Assembly (NCBI GenBank): GCA_016785225.1
Contig: JAFBJZ010000660.1
Coordinates: forward strand, 2,790,001-2,854,000
Reading direction: 5' to 3'
DNA length: 64,000 nucleotides
Origin: Psettodes erumei
Taxonomy: Eukaryota; Chordata; Actinopteri; Pleuronectiformes; Psettodidae
Position 1 is the first letter of the stretch, and every line of letters starts with the position of its first letter. The position numbers and the translations under genes are program-made. This document shows positions 14,001 to 25,650 of this stretch, piece after piece. The notes under the pieces were generated by a model. The model did not search any database, was not told the DNA's origin, and was given only the letters and a program-made list of their open reading frames with translations.

Positions 14001-17000
14001 TTTGGGTAAATATCACACAATAATTAACTGATTATGTATAAGTCTTTTGTTCTTAGTGAAACCAAATGTGCATTCAGATTGCAACAGTAGTTTTTTCAAA
14101 TTAAATGGTAGCAGTTACGTAGTAAATAATAATGTCAGTCAGCGACTGAGTGTGGCTCTTTCGACACTCCGAGTGTGACGAGCTACAAGATGAGTTATAC
14201 TTCCCAGCTGCCATCTTTCCCTGCACACACACACACACTGTGCCAGGCCTCAAGCCTCGAGGCGTATCTCACACGGAGATGAAACCAGGCAGCAGCTTCC
14301 AGCCTCAAGTGTGAGACGGACGCCAAGGCGAGCTGCCAGGGAAACAGACAGCGTAAATGTATGTCTCTGTGTGAGGATAATTTAGTTTGCGTCTGGATGA
14401 ATCTGTGCACACAAGGGCGACAGAGGGCAATATTTTCTACAGATCCCCCTTGCCACAGGGTAATCAGAACAAAATGTCTGTGAAAATGATGGGGTTTTGT
14501 TGCACCTACTGAGCAACTCAACCAGCCAACGTTTGCTTGTGGGCTGATGTGAGGAATATAAACTGTAGCTTTATTACTTGCCAGATGACAGAGGAAATGG
14601 TTTTGTTGTACGAATACGGGACACTAGTGCTGAATACTGTTACAAAACGGTTGCCATTGCCTGGATTATAGATTCATAGACCACCAGAGAGCCATTACAA
14701 GACTTGAACATATAACCCCCCCTCAGTTTTGCTCTGGTTTCTCACCAGTGACTACAAAGAGTTTACATGTCCAGCGATACTTAAGGACAATACCAGTTGT
14801 GATGCATTTGGGGTCTGTTTGGTGCATTCAAGGACACTATGGCATCTGAGACTTTGAGACATGATTAATATATATTTTAAGAATTTGTTTTGGATTGTGT
14901 TGCAGAAGGTTTGTCTACAAACCTGGAAAAATGGTCATCACAAAAGCGATTTATGATTAATGGACTGACACATGTTAAATCCTCAGTGTGGTCCATTTCC
15001 TTTTTTCATATCCCATTAATCATCTTGCGACCCCTAAAATTTATATTGTGACCCACTGAAGGAGTCCCAACCCACAGGTTGGGAATATAAAATGTAAAAT
15101 GAAAAAAAAAAATGTAAAAAATAAAAAAACACAAAGGTGTCATAAGAACTTGTTACAACATTGACAAGAAGTCTTCAATGGGCTCAGAGTAATGCATCAT
15201 CTACAGTTCAATTCGCAAATGTCATCTACTCATGTGGAGCATCTGAGAGTTCAAAGTGGACACTGACATGGCGATTTCTAATATGCCACTCGGTACCGAC
15301 CTTGATAACCGTCATCATCTATGTCTCCGATTGCAGTAATGCATTCTCCAAAGTGTGCATTGAAAGCGTTGTCGCCAGTCAAAACACCGGCCTCCTCCAT
15401 CACCCCCTAAAAACAGAAGCAGGCAAGAGAGCAGTTTCTACAGAGCTGGCGAATGAAAGAGGAAAGATCCTACAGTTTACTGCTCCAGTGAAATTACCGC
15501 AGCTTTTCTCAGATAAAATTATTTGGCCACGTCTGCAGTTAGTTGGCTTTTATCCAGACAATTTAACAACCAAACAGACAGTCAGTTTCCTCGCGATTAC
15601 TCATAAATATAAAATGTACAAACAGACGCTCTATTCTTGGTCACTTAAGTAATCTCACTGCTGAATCACACAATGCTCCACTGTTTCATTCTAGTAACAT
15701 GAAAATAAATATGGTCAGGAATAAATCAAACATGAGCAAATCCAAAAATCAACAGCGCAGACAAGAATAACAGTATAGAAATGTACATCTGTGTGGGTCA
15801 GCGAGAGAGAGAGAGAGAGAGAGAGGGTGTAGTAAATAAAACTGTGAGCTGGGGCATTGTGTTCCCACTGACCCACGGATCCCACTCACATTGCCCTTGC
15901 TGAGGTACACAGACACCTGGCCCTCATCCCGGAGCTGGCTGTGCATGGGTGCCCCCACCAGAAGGTCCGACAGGCCGTCCTGGTTCAGATCAACTGCACA
16001 CAATGAGGAGCCAAAGTAAGAGCCCATCTGGAACCAAGCCGAGCCACAGAGCAATGGGGTCAGATCACAGACATGTCTCCTTCAGTTCATACAATTGACA
16101 TACGCTCTAAATTTATTCCCCATTTATACCTATACCAGTATTAAAGGAATATTTACACAATTTATCTCTTAAAGCAATCATAACCTCCTTTTATTTATGC
16201 TGAATGAAAAGCATTAGCTACCCCCCTGGCCTTGGTTTCTGGCCAATGTGTTCCTTCTTTAAACCGCTGTTACTGTCTAAACACTTAAAGCAGGCATAAA
16301 CAGCAGTTCTAGCAACAAAGCAATTAGAGTAGCGTGTCTGCAACCTATCTTCAGTCGACTACATGATCCCTGAGGCGGATTATGTTAAAAAAAAATACTG
16401 TTGTACTGTTCTTGATGAAAGAGTATAGTGTAACAATAACCTCAATGCAAAATATGTGCTGCGTAATGATTAAAATCAGGACTCTCAGAGACCTTTGGAA
16501 GAATACAAGACCACAGCTGAGCTCATACCATTTTCCCTGAGGCTTGAAAACTCTTCACCAAAGATGCACCCTCCATTTTGAAAATGTAAACCTGTGCAGG
16601 AGAAAGACAAAATCGCTGGAGCAAGCAACACAACACTTCAGTCCAAGAGTTGGAAATAAGACAAAAGATGAAACCCGTACTTTTCCACTGCCACTGTGCT
16701 GAGGCGCCCCTGCAGCTATGTCTATCACATTAGGAGAGGAGAAGTGTCCTGCAGTCACAGCATAGCCTGGGGACACAAAGAGTAATCAGGTACAGGCTCC
16801 TTTGTTGTTCCTTTTACTGATCAATTTGACATTATGCACGGATATCACAGACTCTTACCAAGGTAGCTGTATCTGTGAGAGTCTACGTCTTCTTTGTTCG
16901 GGCTGTAGAAAGAGTCAGAAGTCAAGTTGTACACCTTGATCGTCCCCGTCCAGTAGTATGACCCCGGTGCCCCCATTACCACCAGCTCCTGAGAATGAAA

Positions 17001-20000
17001 AAATCCCCACATTCATTCAGATACAGAACTCTGACTTTGATTCACCTTCCAGTTGCCTGCTGAAGAGAGAGAAAAAGGAAAGAAAAACGCTGCTGGATGA
17101 AAATCTGGTTAACCAGTGGCCACATGCTGGTCTGTCTTATCTGCTACTTACCACATATCCAGATTGCATGCCAACTGAAGCTTTGATGTGATGAGGAATT
17201 CCGAGCATGAGCAAAACTGACAGCTGTGAAATGAGTTGTTCACAGCTTCTTTTTTTGTGATGGTCCACAGCTATTAACGGAGCCAGAGCTGGACAATTAT
17301 GATGCCCCGTTTTGGCCACACATCGTCAAAAGGTGCTGTGTTGCTCCTCACCCGATGCTTCAGTGACACTGGAGCATGTGTTGTCACCAGTGAGAACAAA
17401 CAAACTGAGCTTTGCAGCGACGACCTTACTCAGCAGTACACATTCGCTTTGCTGTGGTGTCAAACATCTGGGCACCACAAGGCGTGTGGACCCTGGTTCA
17501 GACAAGGATAAGGTTTAAACAGTTGGATATCTTTTTTCTAAATTCCCCACATTCTTTCAAAGGAGGGGGTCATTCTATTGCTTTAACAGATCAACGGTGA
17601 TGTTCTCAGCCTTTGGGAAAAAAAAGTGGGTTTGATGATTTCTCTGGGTTTAAAACAGTAGGTTCTTTGTGGAATCAGCTTTGTAGGGGTTTTTCCTTTC
17701 CTGAAGCCATGTCTCTTCTGTAGTGTTTACAGCTTTCACACGAGAACTGAGCCACCTCACAAAACAGTAAAATCAGATGAAGTTTCACACCTGCTCAGTA
17801 CTTTTAACATCTTAAATATTGTGATTTTTCTCTAGAGGTGAGGCAATAAAATAATGAAGCTAATCCCTAAAACATGATGTCATACTCTGCCGTGAACAAG
17901 ATTTTGTCTTTGACGCTAGGCTGAAACACGCGCATCAAAGAATCTGTATTAAATGTTCCAACAGGTTAGCAGGCATGTGAAATTGTCCCATTTTAGTAGC
18001 TGTGAAATTTTGAAAAGCAAAGCCATGTGTGCTCCATTTCTTTGCTTTGTTAATAAAAGTAAGTAAATGTTATTTTCATTATTGATTTATCTGATAACAA
18101 TCTAAGTCACACTATTTAGTATGTGCTGCTTAAAAACTGCTAAATCAGCTCTTGGTTGAGTTCCTGCTGATTGACTATTGAATTTGTTGTTCATGGCAAG
18201 AGCAGAGTGCTTGAGATTAGAACCAGGCTAACTGAAAAGCTAAAATAATACTGTTATTAGGCGTAGGTGAAATAAACCTAAAAAAAAACTGCACTAATTA
18301 CATCAAATATCCAAGAGACTCCTCACAAGGAGAATGGTTTCACCCTAAGGGCACAGTTGAGCTCCAAGGACACATTTTAAGTCACTTACAGTCTACTGCA
18401 CTTCACTGTATGTCCTAAATTAAGCGTAACTGTAACATGAGACATGAAAAGGACCTTTACAGAACATGCTGCTCACGGGCAACATCAGGAAAGAATAAAA
18501 TTGCTAATGTTCAGAAAACAAAACGTCTAAACTGATCAAATATAATTTTTTTCTAATTTTCTCATTTTAAGTTATTCCACACATGCACATTTTTTCCAGT
18601 TAAACATTATTTTTACAAAACTGCTCTTAGAAGTTAAATGTACTTGGCCTTCCTCACACCACTTATGCCCACTGCACCAGCTTCATCTTTCTGCAACGCT
18701 CACAGACAAACATGTCAGAGACCAAAAGCTGTTTTGAAGAAACAAACTTAAGGACGACGCCATGTGCAAAAACAAAAACAGTAGTGAAACAGTCCGAGAG
18801 AGAAATAGAAGCTCATATTTTCTCAAGTGCTTCATCCCATGGAAGCACACCAGAGGTTAAGTGAGGCCACTGCCGCCTTTCCTATAGCTTGTGCCGGGGT
18901 TAGTCACCAGCGCACGACTAACATGTATATCTGACTGTTGAAATCAGATTTTACAAATCAATTGAAATAGACCCCATAACATATAATGTCCCTGCTAACT
19001 ATCCCTAGAACACCAGAGAGTCAAAGTCAACAAAAAATGAGGAGAAAAAAAGGATCTTTGAAAGATTAGGCGTGTGGTATTTTTTTTATCGGTGCTCATG
19101 CTTGCATGCAAGAAAAAAGACAGCATGGAATACGAGAACGACTAATACTTTCTATTAATATGTAACATGGAGCTGCAATGAATGCAGATAGTTATCACAT
19201 TTGAAGATGTGATTCAGCTGCTCCGTTTACCAAACAGTCAACTGATTGATGAGACTCCACGAGTGTCCAGACAACAGAGTTCAGATCACAACAAACAGCA
19301 GAGGCTGTCACATGGATTAAGAAGATGAACAAGCCATGTTACTGACCTCCGTAAAAACTCCCGCTATCCCGGCTTGGCACGAGCCGTGCTCTTCCCCATA
19401 CTTCTGCTTATAGTCTGTAAGAAAAAACAAACCACAAATTATTTCACTGTGTGCTTGGGCCAGCATTTACTGGAGTTTTTCCTGCATTCCATATGGAGCT
19501 AGTCAAAGTCCCAGTCCCCTTCCAAGAGGAATCTGGGGGCAGAAAGCAGACTATGAGGACCTCTTACTTGGAGGTGGGAGGGGGGCAGTGCTCTCAGGTT
19601 ACAAAAATATTGAGCTTGGATCTGCGCAAAATGCACTGTAAATATCGCCCCATGCAAAGTCTGTCTGGCTTCTCCACAACTGTTGGCAAAGCGAGTTACG
19701 GAAGGAAGTGAAATCCTGACCTGGGAGCACAATTATAGGTGTAAAACAGCCTTTGATAAACAGCTCTGAGTCACATATCAAAACATTTGAAGAACACATT
19801 TGCATGAGTCAGCTTAAAAAGTCATACAGAACATTATTTTTCACATGGAACTTGATTTTTAGTGTTGCAAAGCGTGCAAAAAGGAAAACAACCTGAAGCA
19901 CAAATGGATTTGATTAACTACAATCACAACAAAATCTGATTACTCTACTTTGCAAGTGAATCTTTTGTTGGCGACACCTGAGTTCTGGCCCATTGAGCTA

Positions 20001-21326
20001 AAATCTGTGCTCTCACAAAGTTGCCATAATTGCACCTTTGTGGTGATGTTTCCCTTTTGCAAAAAGGTCTGTAGCGAAAACAACCTCTCCACCCCCACTT
20101 GACAAATATTCATATATTTATCTAGACAAATTGTGCGTCCTTGAGTAGGAGTTACTGGCTCCAGAGTCCTCGTATGAGAGATCACACTTCAAGGCTCTCG
20201 TGCTACTGTTCCTCAGTGCCAAAACACGCATCAGAAGTCAGAAGCAGATGTGAGGCCTTCACACTGATGGTGCTGGCTACAGAGATCATGTGCCATGATA
20301 AAAGGTAACCACAGAGGAAGATAAACAGAACAAACCACTGGTTCCTAACACATTTTAATTCCACAAAGAAGACGAAATTACATTTGAACCGCTCACAACT
20401 CGTGTCCAAATAAAGGCCACAACCTGTGTCTTTGCATGGTTTAAATTGTTGGGAGCCACTTGATGAAGTCAACAAGAAGTGTCTATTTCCGCCTACTTTG
20501 AGAAGTTCATAATGGCTGAAGGGAAGGAACATCCTAATTAAATGTGTACCTTCATAACAAGGGATGAGCGGTTTCGTCCTGCCCTGCAGTGTTGGAGGAA
20601 TGATGGAGCAGTATCCATGTGGAAGGATGTGCTCTGAGTCGTAGTACACGTTTTTCCAGCGGTGAGCGCAAGCCTGCGAGAGAAAAGCAGGAGCTAAAAA
20701 CAAATTCAGACACATGCTCATTCTGTAAACACAAACATTTCAGACTGCAGGCGGGCTTCCCTCGACCATGTCGATTGTTTAAGCTCCTTCTTCGCTGAGC
20801 TGGAGTCAGCATGTCTCTGTGGCTGCCAAATGATCGTCAATGAGAGGGGGAATTAAAGCCCATCCATAACCCTGACCATAACAGCTATGGTCTGTGGTGT
20901 GAATATCTCCACTTCAGCTTGAGTTCGGTGTTTCCCAAGCAGCAATTAATATGCAGCAGGAAAATCTTCACATTATCGCTCATGTTTTCATTTGATTTGA
21001 AAACAGCGCCTCCAGGCTTAATGGGCAACTGGAGACAAGTTCAGAAAGAGATGAAAAATACTGACCTGCGTCGATGCTGACACAGTGAGTAATTCTGCAG
21101 ATGGTATTTGGCTACTGTTTTTCAAAATCTAACAGGATAATATAGACTAGACTTCAAACTCTGCACAAGTCAGGCCACACGCGTGTGTGAATGTGGTAAT
21201 AATGTAGTACCCTTGGGGGGATGGTGGTAGGGCCCCTGTGGCTCTGGGGACACTTTTGGATGCCTCTGTGCAGACAAAGTTCACTTCATTTCCCCCTGCA
21301 CTGTTAAAACTCCCCCAGTCTCCCTA

Positions 21327-21380
<54 letters not shown>

Positions 21381-24300
21381 CCGATCTAAATGAACGTAAA
21401 AGTTTGTCAGTTTGTGGCCGCACACAGAGTGTCAGATGACTGGAGGCAAGATATTATGTTCAGAAACAAAGGACAGCTTGGCCCACGGTATGGCAATACC
21501 AGCATGAAACTCTCCCTCTTGAGTAGAAGCAGATTCTTTGAAAATAAAAAAGATCAATCAGCTGACATAAACAGTGCTGTACAGTTGCGGCAGTTGACAA
21601 GTTCTGTGGAGGCCGCACAGGAGGCTTTTATGGTTGGAGTGTGATGCTGTTGTCATGTTAAAGAGCTTGCTGGTCACAAACAAGGCCTTCACTGAAAGTG
21701 CAGATGAAATCACCACTGCACACATCTGCCAAGCAGCCGTTTCTCTCCCTGTTGCACCGAAACGTGAGACCATTCAAATGAGATAAAAAAAAAGAAGAAA
21801 AAAAGGCACACAGCAACACGTGGCTGTGGAAAAGTCACCACCTTTCTTTTATCATAACCTTTTCTAGACGGCCAAAGAGTATTCAGCTAAAAGCTTGTTG
21901 TTACACAACTCAGCTCAAATCCCTGAGACTGACAACTCCAAGAAATCTTCAAAGTTTGACGGACTGACTGACGAGTAAAGCAAAAGGTAATGCTTTGAAA
22001 ATCCTGCCAATACATTCCACCAAGGTGAACAAAATGGAACAAATACAAACACATTGTAAGGAATGGAGGCTGAACAGACCAAACTGGACATCTTCGGAAA
22101 AAGGAATTCTTGTGATTTTCTCCGGACTCCCAGAGGAGGAGGTCAATCAGGAGTAGGTATTCAAGCACATTCACACCTGTCATGAATGTTTCAAGCACTG
22201 CCAAGTACACCACTCACTTTCAAACTGGAAGTTCCCTCACTAACCACCGCAGCAGACCAGTGTTAACATTTAACGAAAGTCTGCCCTTAGACGGGACCAC
22301 CAAAGAGTGGCTGAAGCCTAAACAACGAACTCTGAGTAGGATCTCAATCGCAAACACTCCAACACGCCAAGCACCTCTGAGATTAGCACCACTAGTTAGT
22401 CTTCTGATTTCTATTAATCCTGCCCTCATTTTTTTTTTTTTTTTAGAAACAACAAATCAACTTTTGACAAACCCTGTTCCACTGACTCTTCCAGCTTCAA
22501 ACACGAGGTAAATGTTTCACAGTATTATGTAACCACCCAGCAGTTTCCAAATCTGCCTGAGTTCAGTTGTGACTGCAGCTTTGAATATGCAAAAAAAAGA
22601 ATATCATTAGTTTTTACTTGTGCCATTCACAGCTTGTAAGCAAGCACAGAATGGAAGGAAAAGGTCTTTTCGCTAAAGGAGGGTTGTAATGTTGAGACCA
22701 GCTGTGGTTTAGCAGCGCGGTTCATGGGAAGACATTTGTAACAATGATGTTGTTATAATCAGGTCTGTTTTTAGGAGCGTACATGGTTCGCATTAAGCAA
22801 TGTGCTGAAGTGACCGCGGCCTCGTGTCCCTGAACTCACCAGTATTTTGCCGTTGGCCCTGTCCTGGCGGGCCAGGCTGACCCCCATCCACTCATCATCC
22901 CTGTCTCCCTGGCACGTCTTCCCACACGACTCTCTCAGCTTGTTTCCTGAAAGACAATGCGAGCAGTTTGCAGACAGTGAGTCATCAGGACGGAGGACGT
23001 CTTGGAGCGAGTAACATGTTACTTGTCAGCCGTTGTCAGCTTTTTGAGCTCTGGTTTTTATTAGTGAGTTCAGCTGAATATGCATGTGGTGCTTGCACAG
23101 ACGACAGTTACTCGAACAAAAAAAAGTACATGACATTTAGTAAGTCATATTTTTTTACGTGAATACATAACATGAACATTCTTTTAGTGGAATCCCTTAG
23201 GCACTGCAACTAACAACTATCTTTACAATTAAGAAACCTGCCAATTATTTTTTCAAAAAATTGACTTGACTCATCACTAAAACATCAGAAAACAATGAAA
23301 AAAGGGCCATCAGGATTTCCTTTAACGTAATGAAATCAAGTCATCAAATGTCATGTTTTGTGTGAACAATCTTCCAAAATGCCATCTGATTGCTAGTCAG
23401 GCTAAACAATTACTCATTATGGCCAGGCCCTTATATTTGTATATGTATTCTCACAGTTATCAGGTTCAGATGTAATATAAATAGCAACAGGAAACAGGAA
23501 GACAAATTTAAAAGGGAAACAAAACAAACCATACAGAAATATACAGACAAAAAACTACATAGAAGGGAGCAGCATTGATATACTGTATTGCAAAAACTTA
23601 CAGTATTTGTTTATCTTATACTGCTTTGCAATTCTATAAACATTAGTGACTGCTGGACCAGCTTATGAAGAATGAAAAGTTGGATGAAAAAAGGATGATT
23701 AAGAACATAAATCAAAGTGCATGAAGATACATGTGGACAATCACGAGAGTGAAGGCAAGAAAAAAGATCTATGACACATACAGGTTTTCTCATCTTGAAT
23801 GATAGATCATCATTTCACTTGCACCCCCCCACCCCCTTCTTCCTAAAGACAGTCGATTCTGTAAAATGACCTATAGCTATGAGTGTTTTTCTCTGTGTCA
23901 GAGTGTTGTTAGTTTTCCTTGCATCCATCAGGGTTTAGCTCCTCTGGCTCATGATTCAACACATGCTCACTGTGATCATTGCTGTTCCTTTTTTCTTCTA
24001 TTTTTGGTGACACATTGACAGAGGACGGGGTTAATATTTAATCCATGCGTGCGCCCTGGTATTCTTGACCACAAGAACGGATGGGGGTGAAGTTGGACTT
24101 TTTGGCTCACGTGCTTGAAAAATATTAGCAGAAGCATAAATCATATTTAGCAAAATATTTATGGACCCCTGCACACAGAGCCCTCTTGTCTCTTACATGT
24201 CACCATATAGGAGGTTCAGAACTAAAAGAATAACTGTCAAGAGTAGCATAAGGCTGCATTATTCTGATAAAGCAAAACAGATGCTTGGGGGAGTTCAAAC

Positions 24301-25121
24301 AGAGAGTGGGCTGCAGGAAAGCCCTGCACGTGTGTGGACTGTGGCATCAGAGAGTGAACTTTTCTGTGTGAGAAGTGTTCACTTCTGAACTGTTGAAGTT
24401 GTGTGTGTCTGTGGGTGCATGTGTTGGCCCGAGGCCGCAGAGTCTACAGATATATAGCATCAAATGTTGTTGCGGTGATGCCGCAGGCTGTGGTGACTGA
24501 CCTCTTCCCAGGTCCATCTCTGTGCAGCGGCGTTCTGGGTTGCTGTGAACTCGGCATTTATATACAGCTCCAGGAGAATGCACAGAGTTACTGTAGGTAG
24601 AGTTTGCCCTTGGTGCCCCTACTATTACCCTGCAGACATGAGGAGACAGGTGAGGTTTGGACACAGAGGGGTTCATAGTATCTTTCATCTGTGCCACTAC
24701 AGCCCTTCAATTCAAAAGGGAAAAAAAATCTAGTGCCCGCTGGAAAAGTTATTGGACAAACAGAATTGGCTTTTCATGAGAAATAATACCCATTATTTAT
24801 TGAAATGTATTGGGTGTGGATGCAACTCAGGCTCTGGAGACGCTTCAACAATAGTTTGAAAAGTACAAAATCATTGCATCATTGACAGAAAACAGCATCA
24901 CTTCCAGGAACAATGCAATATGGGACTCACCAGCGTGTGTTGTCATGATAATGCTCCAGCACAGAATAGCCAAAAAAACTAGAAGTTGGTCCGCGGAACA
25001 CCAAAGGATGTTCCAAGTCTATATTGTAAGAATAAGCCACTGAAATGGACAGACACACATAAAAAACATTTTGTACTCCCGTTTTTAGTCTCCGAAGAGG
25101 AGCCATCCCTTTGCGCATCAT
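10878..25121 (-). CDS. itga9: itga9, integrin alpha-9, 5' part (coding exons 1-15 of a larger gene)
   Basis: Integrin alpha-9 pairs with integrin beta-1 at the cell surface and binds ligands such as tenascin-C, osteopontin and VCAM-1 (family knowledge). Fifteen exons splice in a continuous frame to 563 codons; vertebrate alpha-9 is about 1035 residues, so roughly the N-terminal half is present. Residues 1-31 form a signal peptide (basic MMRKGMAPLRRLK, then a hydrophobic stretch) and the mature chain would begin YNIDLEHP. FG-GAP propeller blades follow, with three calcium loops of the DxDxDGxxD type: DLNQDGLSD at 312-320, DIDDDGYQD at 373-381 and DMDGNGYTD at 435-443. No inserted I domain is present, as expected for the alpha-4/alpha-9 subfamily. 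Residues from about 460 start the thigh domain (RPVITVDVSIFLP). The transmembrane and cytoplasmic exons are outside the window. Integrin alpha-4 is the closest alternative, but exon-by-exon similarity and the golga4 neighbour favour alpha-9. Confidence 0.95.
11039..12414 (-). other. itga9 intron 14
   Basis: About 1.4 kb between exons 14 and 15. Several overlapping short open frames on both strands (11600-12200) resemble no protein and carry no splice-consistent pattern. Contains a run of nine G at about 11990-11998. Nothing else supported. Confidence 0.8.
12415..12569 (-). CDS. itga9: itga9 coding exon 14: propeller-to-thigh junction
   Basis: Acceptor GCGTTGCAG, donor ATGG|GTGAGG. Encodes TRPVITVDVSIFLPVSINIS, PQCHEGHQNQNCFNVAVCMR and FRGRQLPGQM. 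Conserved cysteines of the thigh domain (QCHEG, NCFNVAVC) are present. Confidence 0.94.
12678..12723 (-). CDS. itga9: itga9 coding exon 13 (46 bp)
   Basis: Very short exon with acceptor TTGTTGCAG and donor AG|GTGAGT. Encodes DVTIGAFMADSVVLL and two bases of an Arg codon, the last blade strand of the propeller. Frame joins exons 12 and 14 exactly. Confidence 0.92.
13064..13154 (-). CDS. itga9: itga9 coding exon 12: third calcium-binding loop
   Basis: Encodes KLSGRTVSPGLQMFGQSISG and NVDMDGNGYT, with the calcium loop DMDGNGYTD finished by exon 13; Thr replaces the Pro recalled from mammals just before the last Asp. Acceptor CTGTTACAG. The donor ACAG|GTGCAG is weaker than consensus at +4 to +6. 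Confidence 0.92.
13511..13605 (-). CDS. itga9: itga9 coding exon 11
   Basis: Acceptor TCCCTCAG completes the Asp codon. Encodes DVAIGAPKEDDYGGAVYIYH, GDATGIISKYSM. The donor is ATG|GTGAGA. This strand pattern ends one propeller blade. Confidence 0.94.
13606..15300 (-). other. itga9 intron 10
   Basis: About 1.7 kb without exon signal. Holds a short CA run (about 14224-14237), a poly-A run near 13980 and, at about 14994-15090, a phrase on the theme 'gcgacccctaaa ... ggttgggaat' that resembles dispersed repeats common in fish genomes. Confidence 0.75.
15301..15406 (-). CDS. itga9: itga9 coding exon 10: second calcium-binding loop
   Basis: Acceptor GTTTTTAG, donor CAAG|GTCGGT. Encodes GVMEEAGVLTGDNAFNAHFG then ECITAIGDIDDDGYQ, with the Asp of DIDDDGYQD completed by exon 11. 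Clear FG-GAP blade (AHFGECI). Confidence 0.93.
15803..15826. repeat. (GA)n microsatellite
   Basis: About 12 GA units in itga9 intron 9, roughly 65 bases downstream (in gene sense) of the exon 9 donor; in the transcript it is a CU run. Confidence 0.95.
15890..16027 (-). CDS. itga9: itga9 coding exon 9: first calcium-binding loop
   Basis: 46 codons, the same length as recalled for the human exon. Encodes MGSYFGSSLCAVDLNQDGLS and DLLVGAPMHSQLRDEGQVSV. The calcium loop DLNQDGLSD sits at residues 312-320. Acceptor GGTTCCAG, donor AAT|GTGAGT. Confidence 0.95.
16529..16591 (-). CDS. itga9: itga9 coding exon 8
   Basis: Exactly 21 codons, phase 0 to 0. Encodes VYIFKMEGASLVKSFQASGK and a final Met. 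Acceptor CTGCACAG, donor ATG|GTATGA. Separated from exon 7 by only 89 bases of intron. Confidence 0.92.
16681..16766 (-). CDS. itga9: itga9 coding exon 7
   Basis: Acceptor CCCCAG, donor AAA|GTACGG. Encodes GYAVTAGHFSSPNVIDIAAG and APQHSGSGK, the start of the fourth blade (family pattern GYAVTAGHF). Phase 0 at its end. Confidence 0.93.
16859..16988 (-). CDS. itga9: itga9 coding exon 6
   Basis: Acceptor CATTCTCAG, donor TTG|GTAAGA. Encodes ELVVMGAPGSYYWTGTIKVY, NLTSDSFYS and HRYSYLG. This is the third FG-GAP blade with its conserved MGAPGSYYW core. Ends one base into a Gly codon. Confidence 0.94.
16989..19346 (-). other. itga9 intron 5
   Basis: About 2.4 kb of AT-rich intron. Overlapping plus-strand frames at 17299-17600 are shadows of one open stretch with no family resemblance. 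No repeat with clear boundaries seen. Confidence 0.75.
19347..19414 (-). CDS. itga9: itga9 coding exon 5
   Basis: Short exon too small to show as a long open frame. Acceptor CTTACAG and donor GAG|GTCAGT bound DYKQKYGEEHGSCQAG and IAGVFTE, matching the mammalian exon almost residue for residue. Phase joins exon 4 (one base carried) and ends at 0. Confidence 0.93.
20550..20673 (-). CDS. itga9: itga9 coding exon 4
   Basis: Acceptor TCTCGCAG, donor GAAG|GTACAC. Encodes ACAHRWKNVYYDSEHILPHG, YCSIIPPTLQGR and IPCYEG, a stretch diagnostic of the alpha-4/alpha-9 subfamily. Ends with one base of the next codon. Confidence 0.94.
21328..21379. repeat. (CA)26 microsatellite
   Basis: Uninterrupted 52-bp CA run in itga9 intron 3, the longest microsatellite of the window and likely polymorphic. 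Confidence 0.98.
22840..22946 (-). CDS. itga9: itga9 coding exon 3
   Basis: Acceptor TCTTTCAG, donor CTG|GTGAGT. Encodes GNKLRESCGKTCQGDRDDEW then MGVSLARQDRANGKIL, the second propeller blade with its conserved CGKTC cysteine pair. Ends in phase 0. Confidence 0.94.
22947..24501 (-). other. itga9 intron 2
   Basis: About 1.55 kb, AT-rich, with a short C-rich run at about 23823-23836. No exon or repeat of known type recognised. Confidence 0.75.
24502..24629 (-). CDS. itga9: itga9 coding exon 2
   Basis: Acceptor TCTGCAG completes the Trp codon and continues VIVGAPRANSTY, HSPGAVYKCRVHSNPERRC and EMDLGRG, matching the first cysteine-bearing loop of alpha-9. The donor is G|GTCAGT and the exon ends after one base of the Gly-107 codon. 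Confidence 0.93.
24931..25121 (-). CDS. itga9: itga9 coding exon 1: signal peptide and first FG-GAP strands
   Basis: Starts at the first in-frame ATG (25121); further ATGs at 25118 and 25106 are alternatives, the last having the better Kozak context (GGG ATG G). Encodes the signal peptide then YNIDLEHPLVFRGP and SSFFGYSVLEHYHDNTRW. The donor is CTG|GTGAGT, splitting the Trp-64 codon after two bases. Confidence 0.92.
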
Positions 25122-25650
25122 GCGTAATAACGCGGCTGAAGTGTCCAAAAAGAAGAAGAAAAAAACCAATGAGGAGGAATTGTCAGCCCTTCAGTCGCCA
25201 AAGTGTTACAAAACAATCTTTCACGTGTTTTTTTCCTGGTCTAGCGCAACATTTACGCTGTGATGAAATGAGGAAAGGCTCGAGGAGGAAAGTTAACGGT
25301 CCGGTAAATAACGGTGCGTCAGCTTCTCTCCATTCTGTGTCAATCTGAGAAAGTTGCAGCTCGCAGGCTCCCTGTCGTGGAGATAAATGCTGTCAGCTGT
25401 GTCAAGTTAACTGGAGTCCGGGTCAACAAAACCGACAATAACTCAAAATAAAAGCATAGCTGTCGGGTTGATTCGCTGTTGGGGCGCTTGGCGGCGCAGT
25501 GATGGTTTTATTATGAAAGGCAAAACCGGAAAGTGCGTTTTCAGTCTGGTATACTGACGCTGGTAACGCGGTCATGAAGAGACCCGAACGGTTTTGAGGC
25601 GCAAAGCATCACATTTCACCCGTGGGCTTCGGGGGCTCAACTCATTTAAA
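25122..25650 (-). promoter_or_regulatory. itga9 5'UTR and candidate promoter
   Basis: The region immediately upstream of the itga9 ATG is visibly richer in CpG than its surroundings (for example gggcgcttggcggcg near 25483-25497, and cgctggtaacgcgg near 25558). A CCAAT pentamer lies at 25166-25170, inverted relative to the gene. No TATA box is obvious. The transcription start cannot be placed from sequence alone. Confidence 0.4.

Larger units (their letters stand above)
19415..22839 (-). other. itga9 introns 4 and 3 (flanking exon 4)
   Basis: Two introns (19415-20549 and 20674-22839) on either side of exon 4. Intron 3 carries the longest CA microsatellite of the window. Open frames at 21390-22513 on both strands look random and lack a recognisable domain. 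Confidence 0.75.
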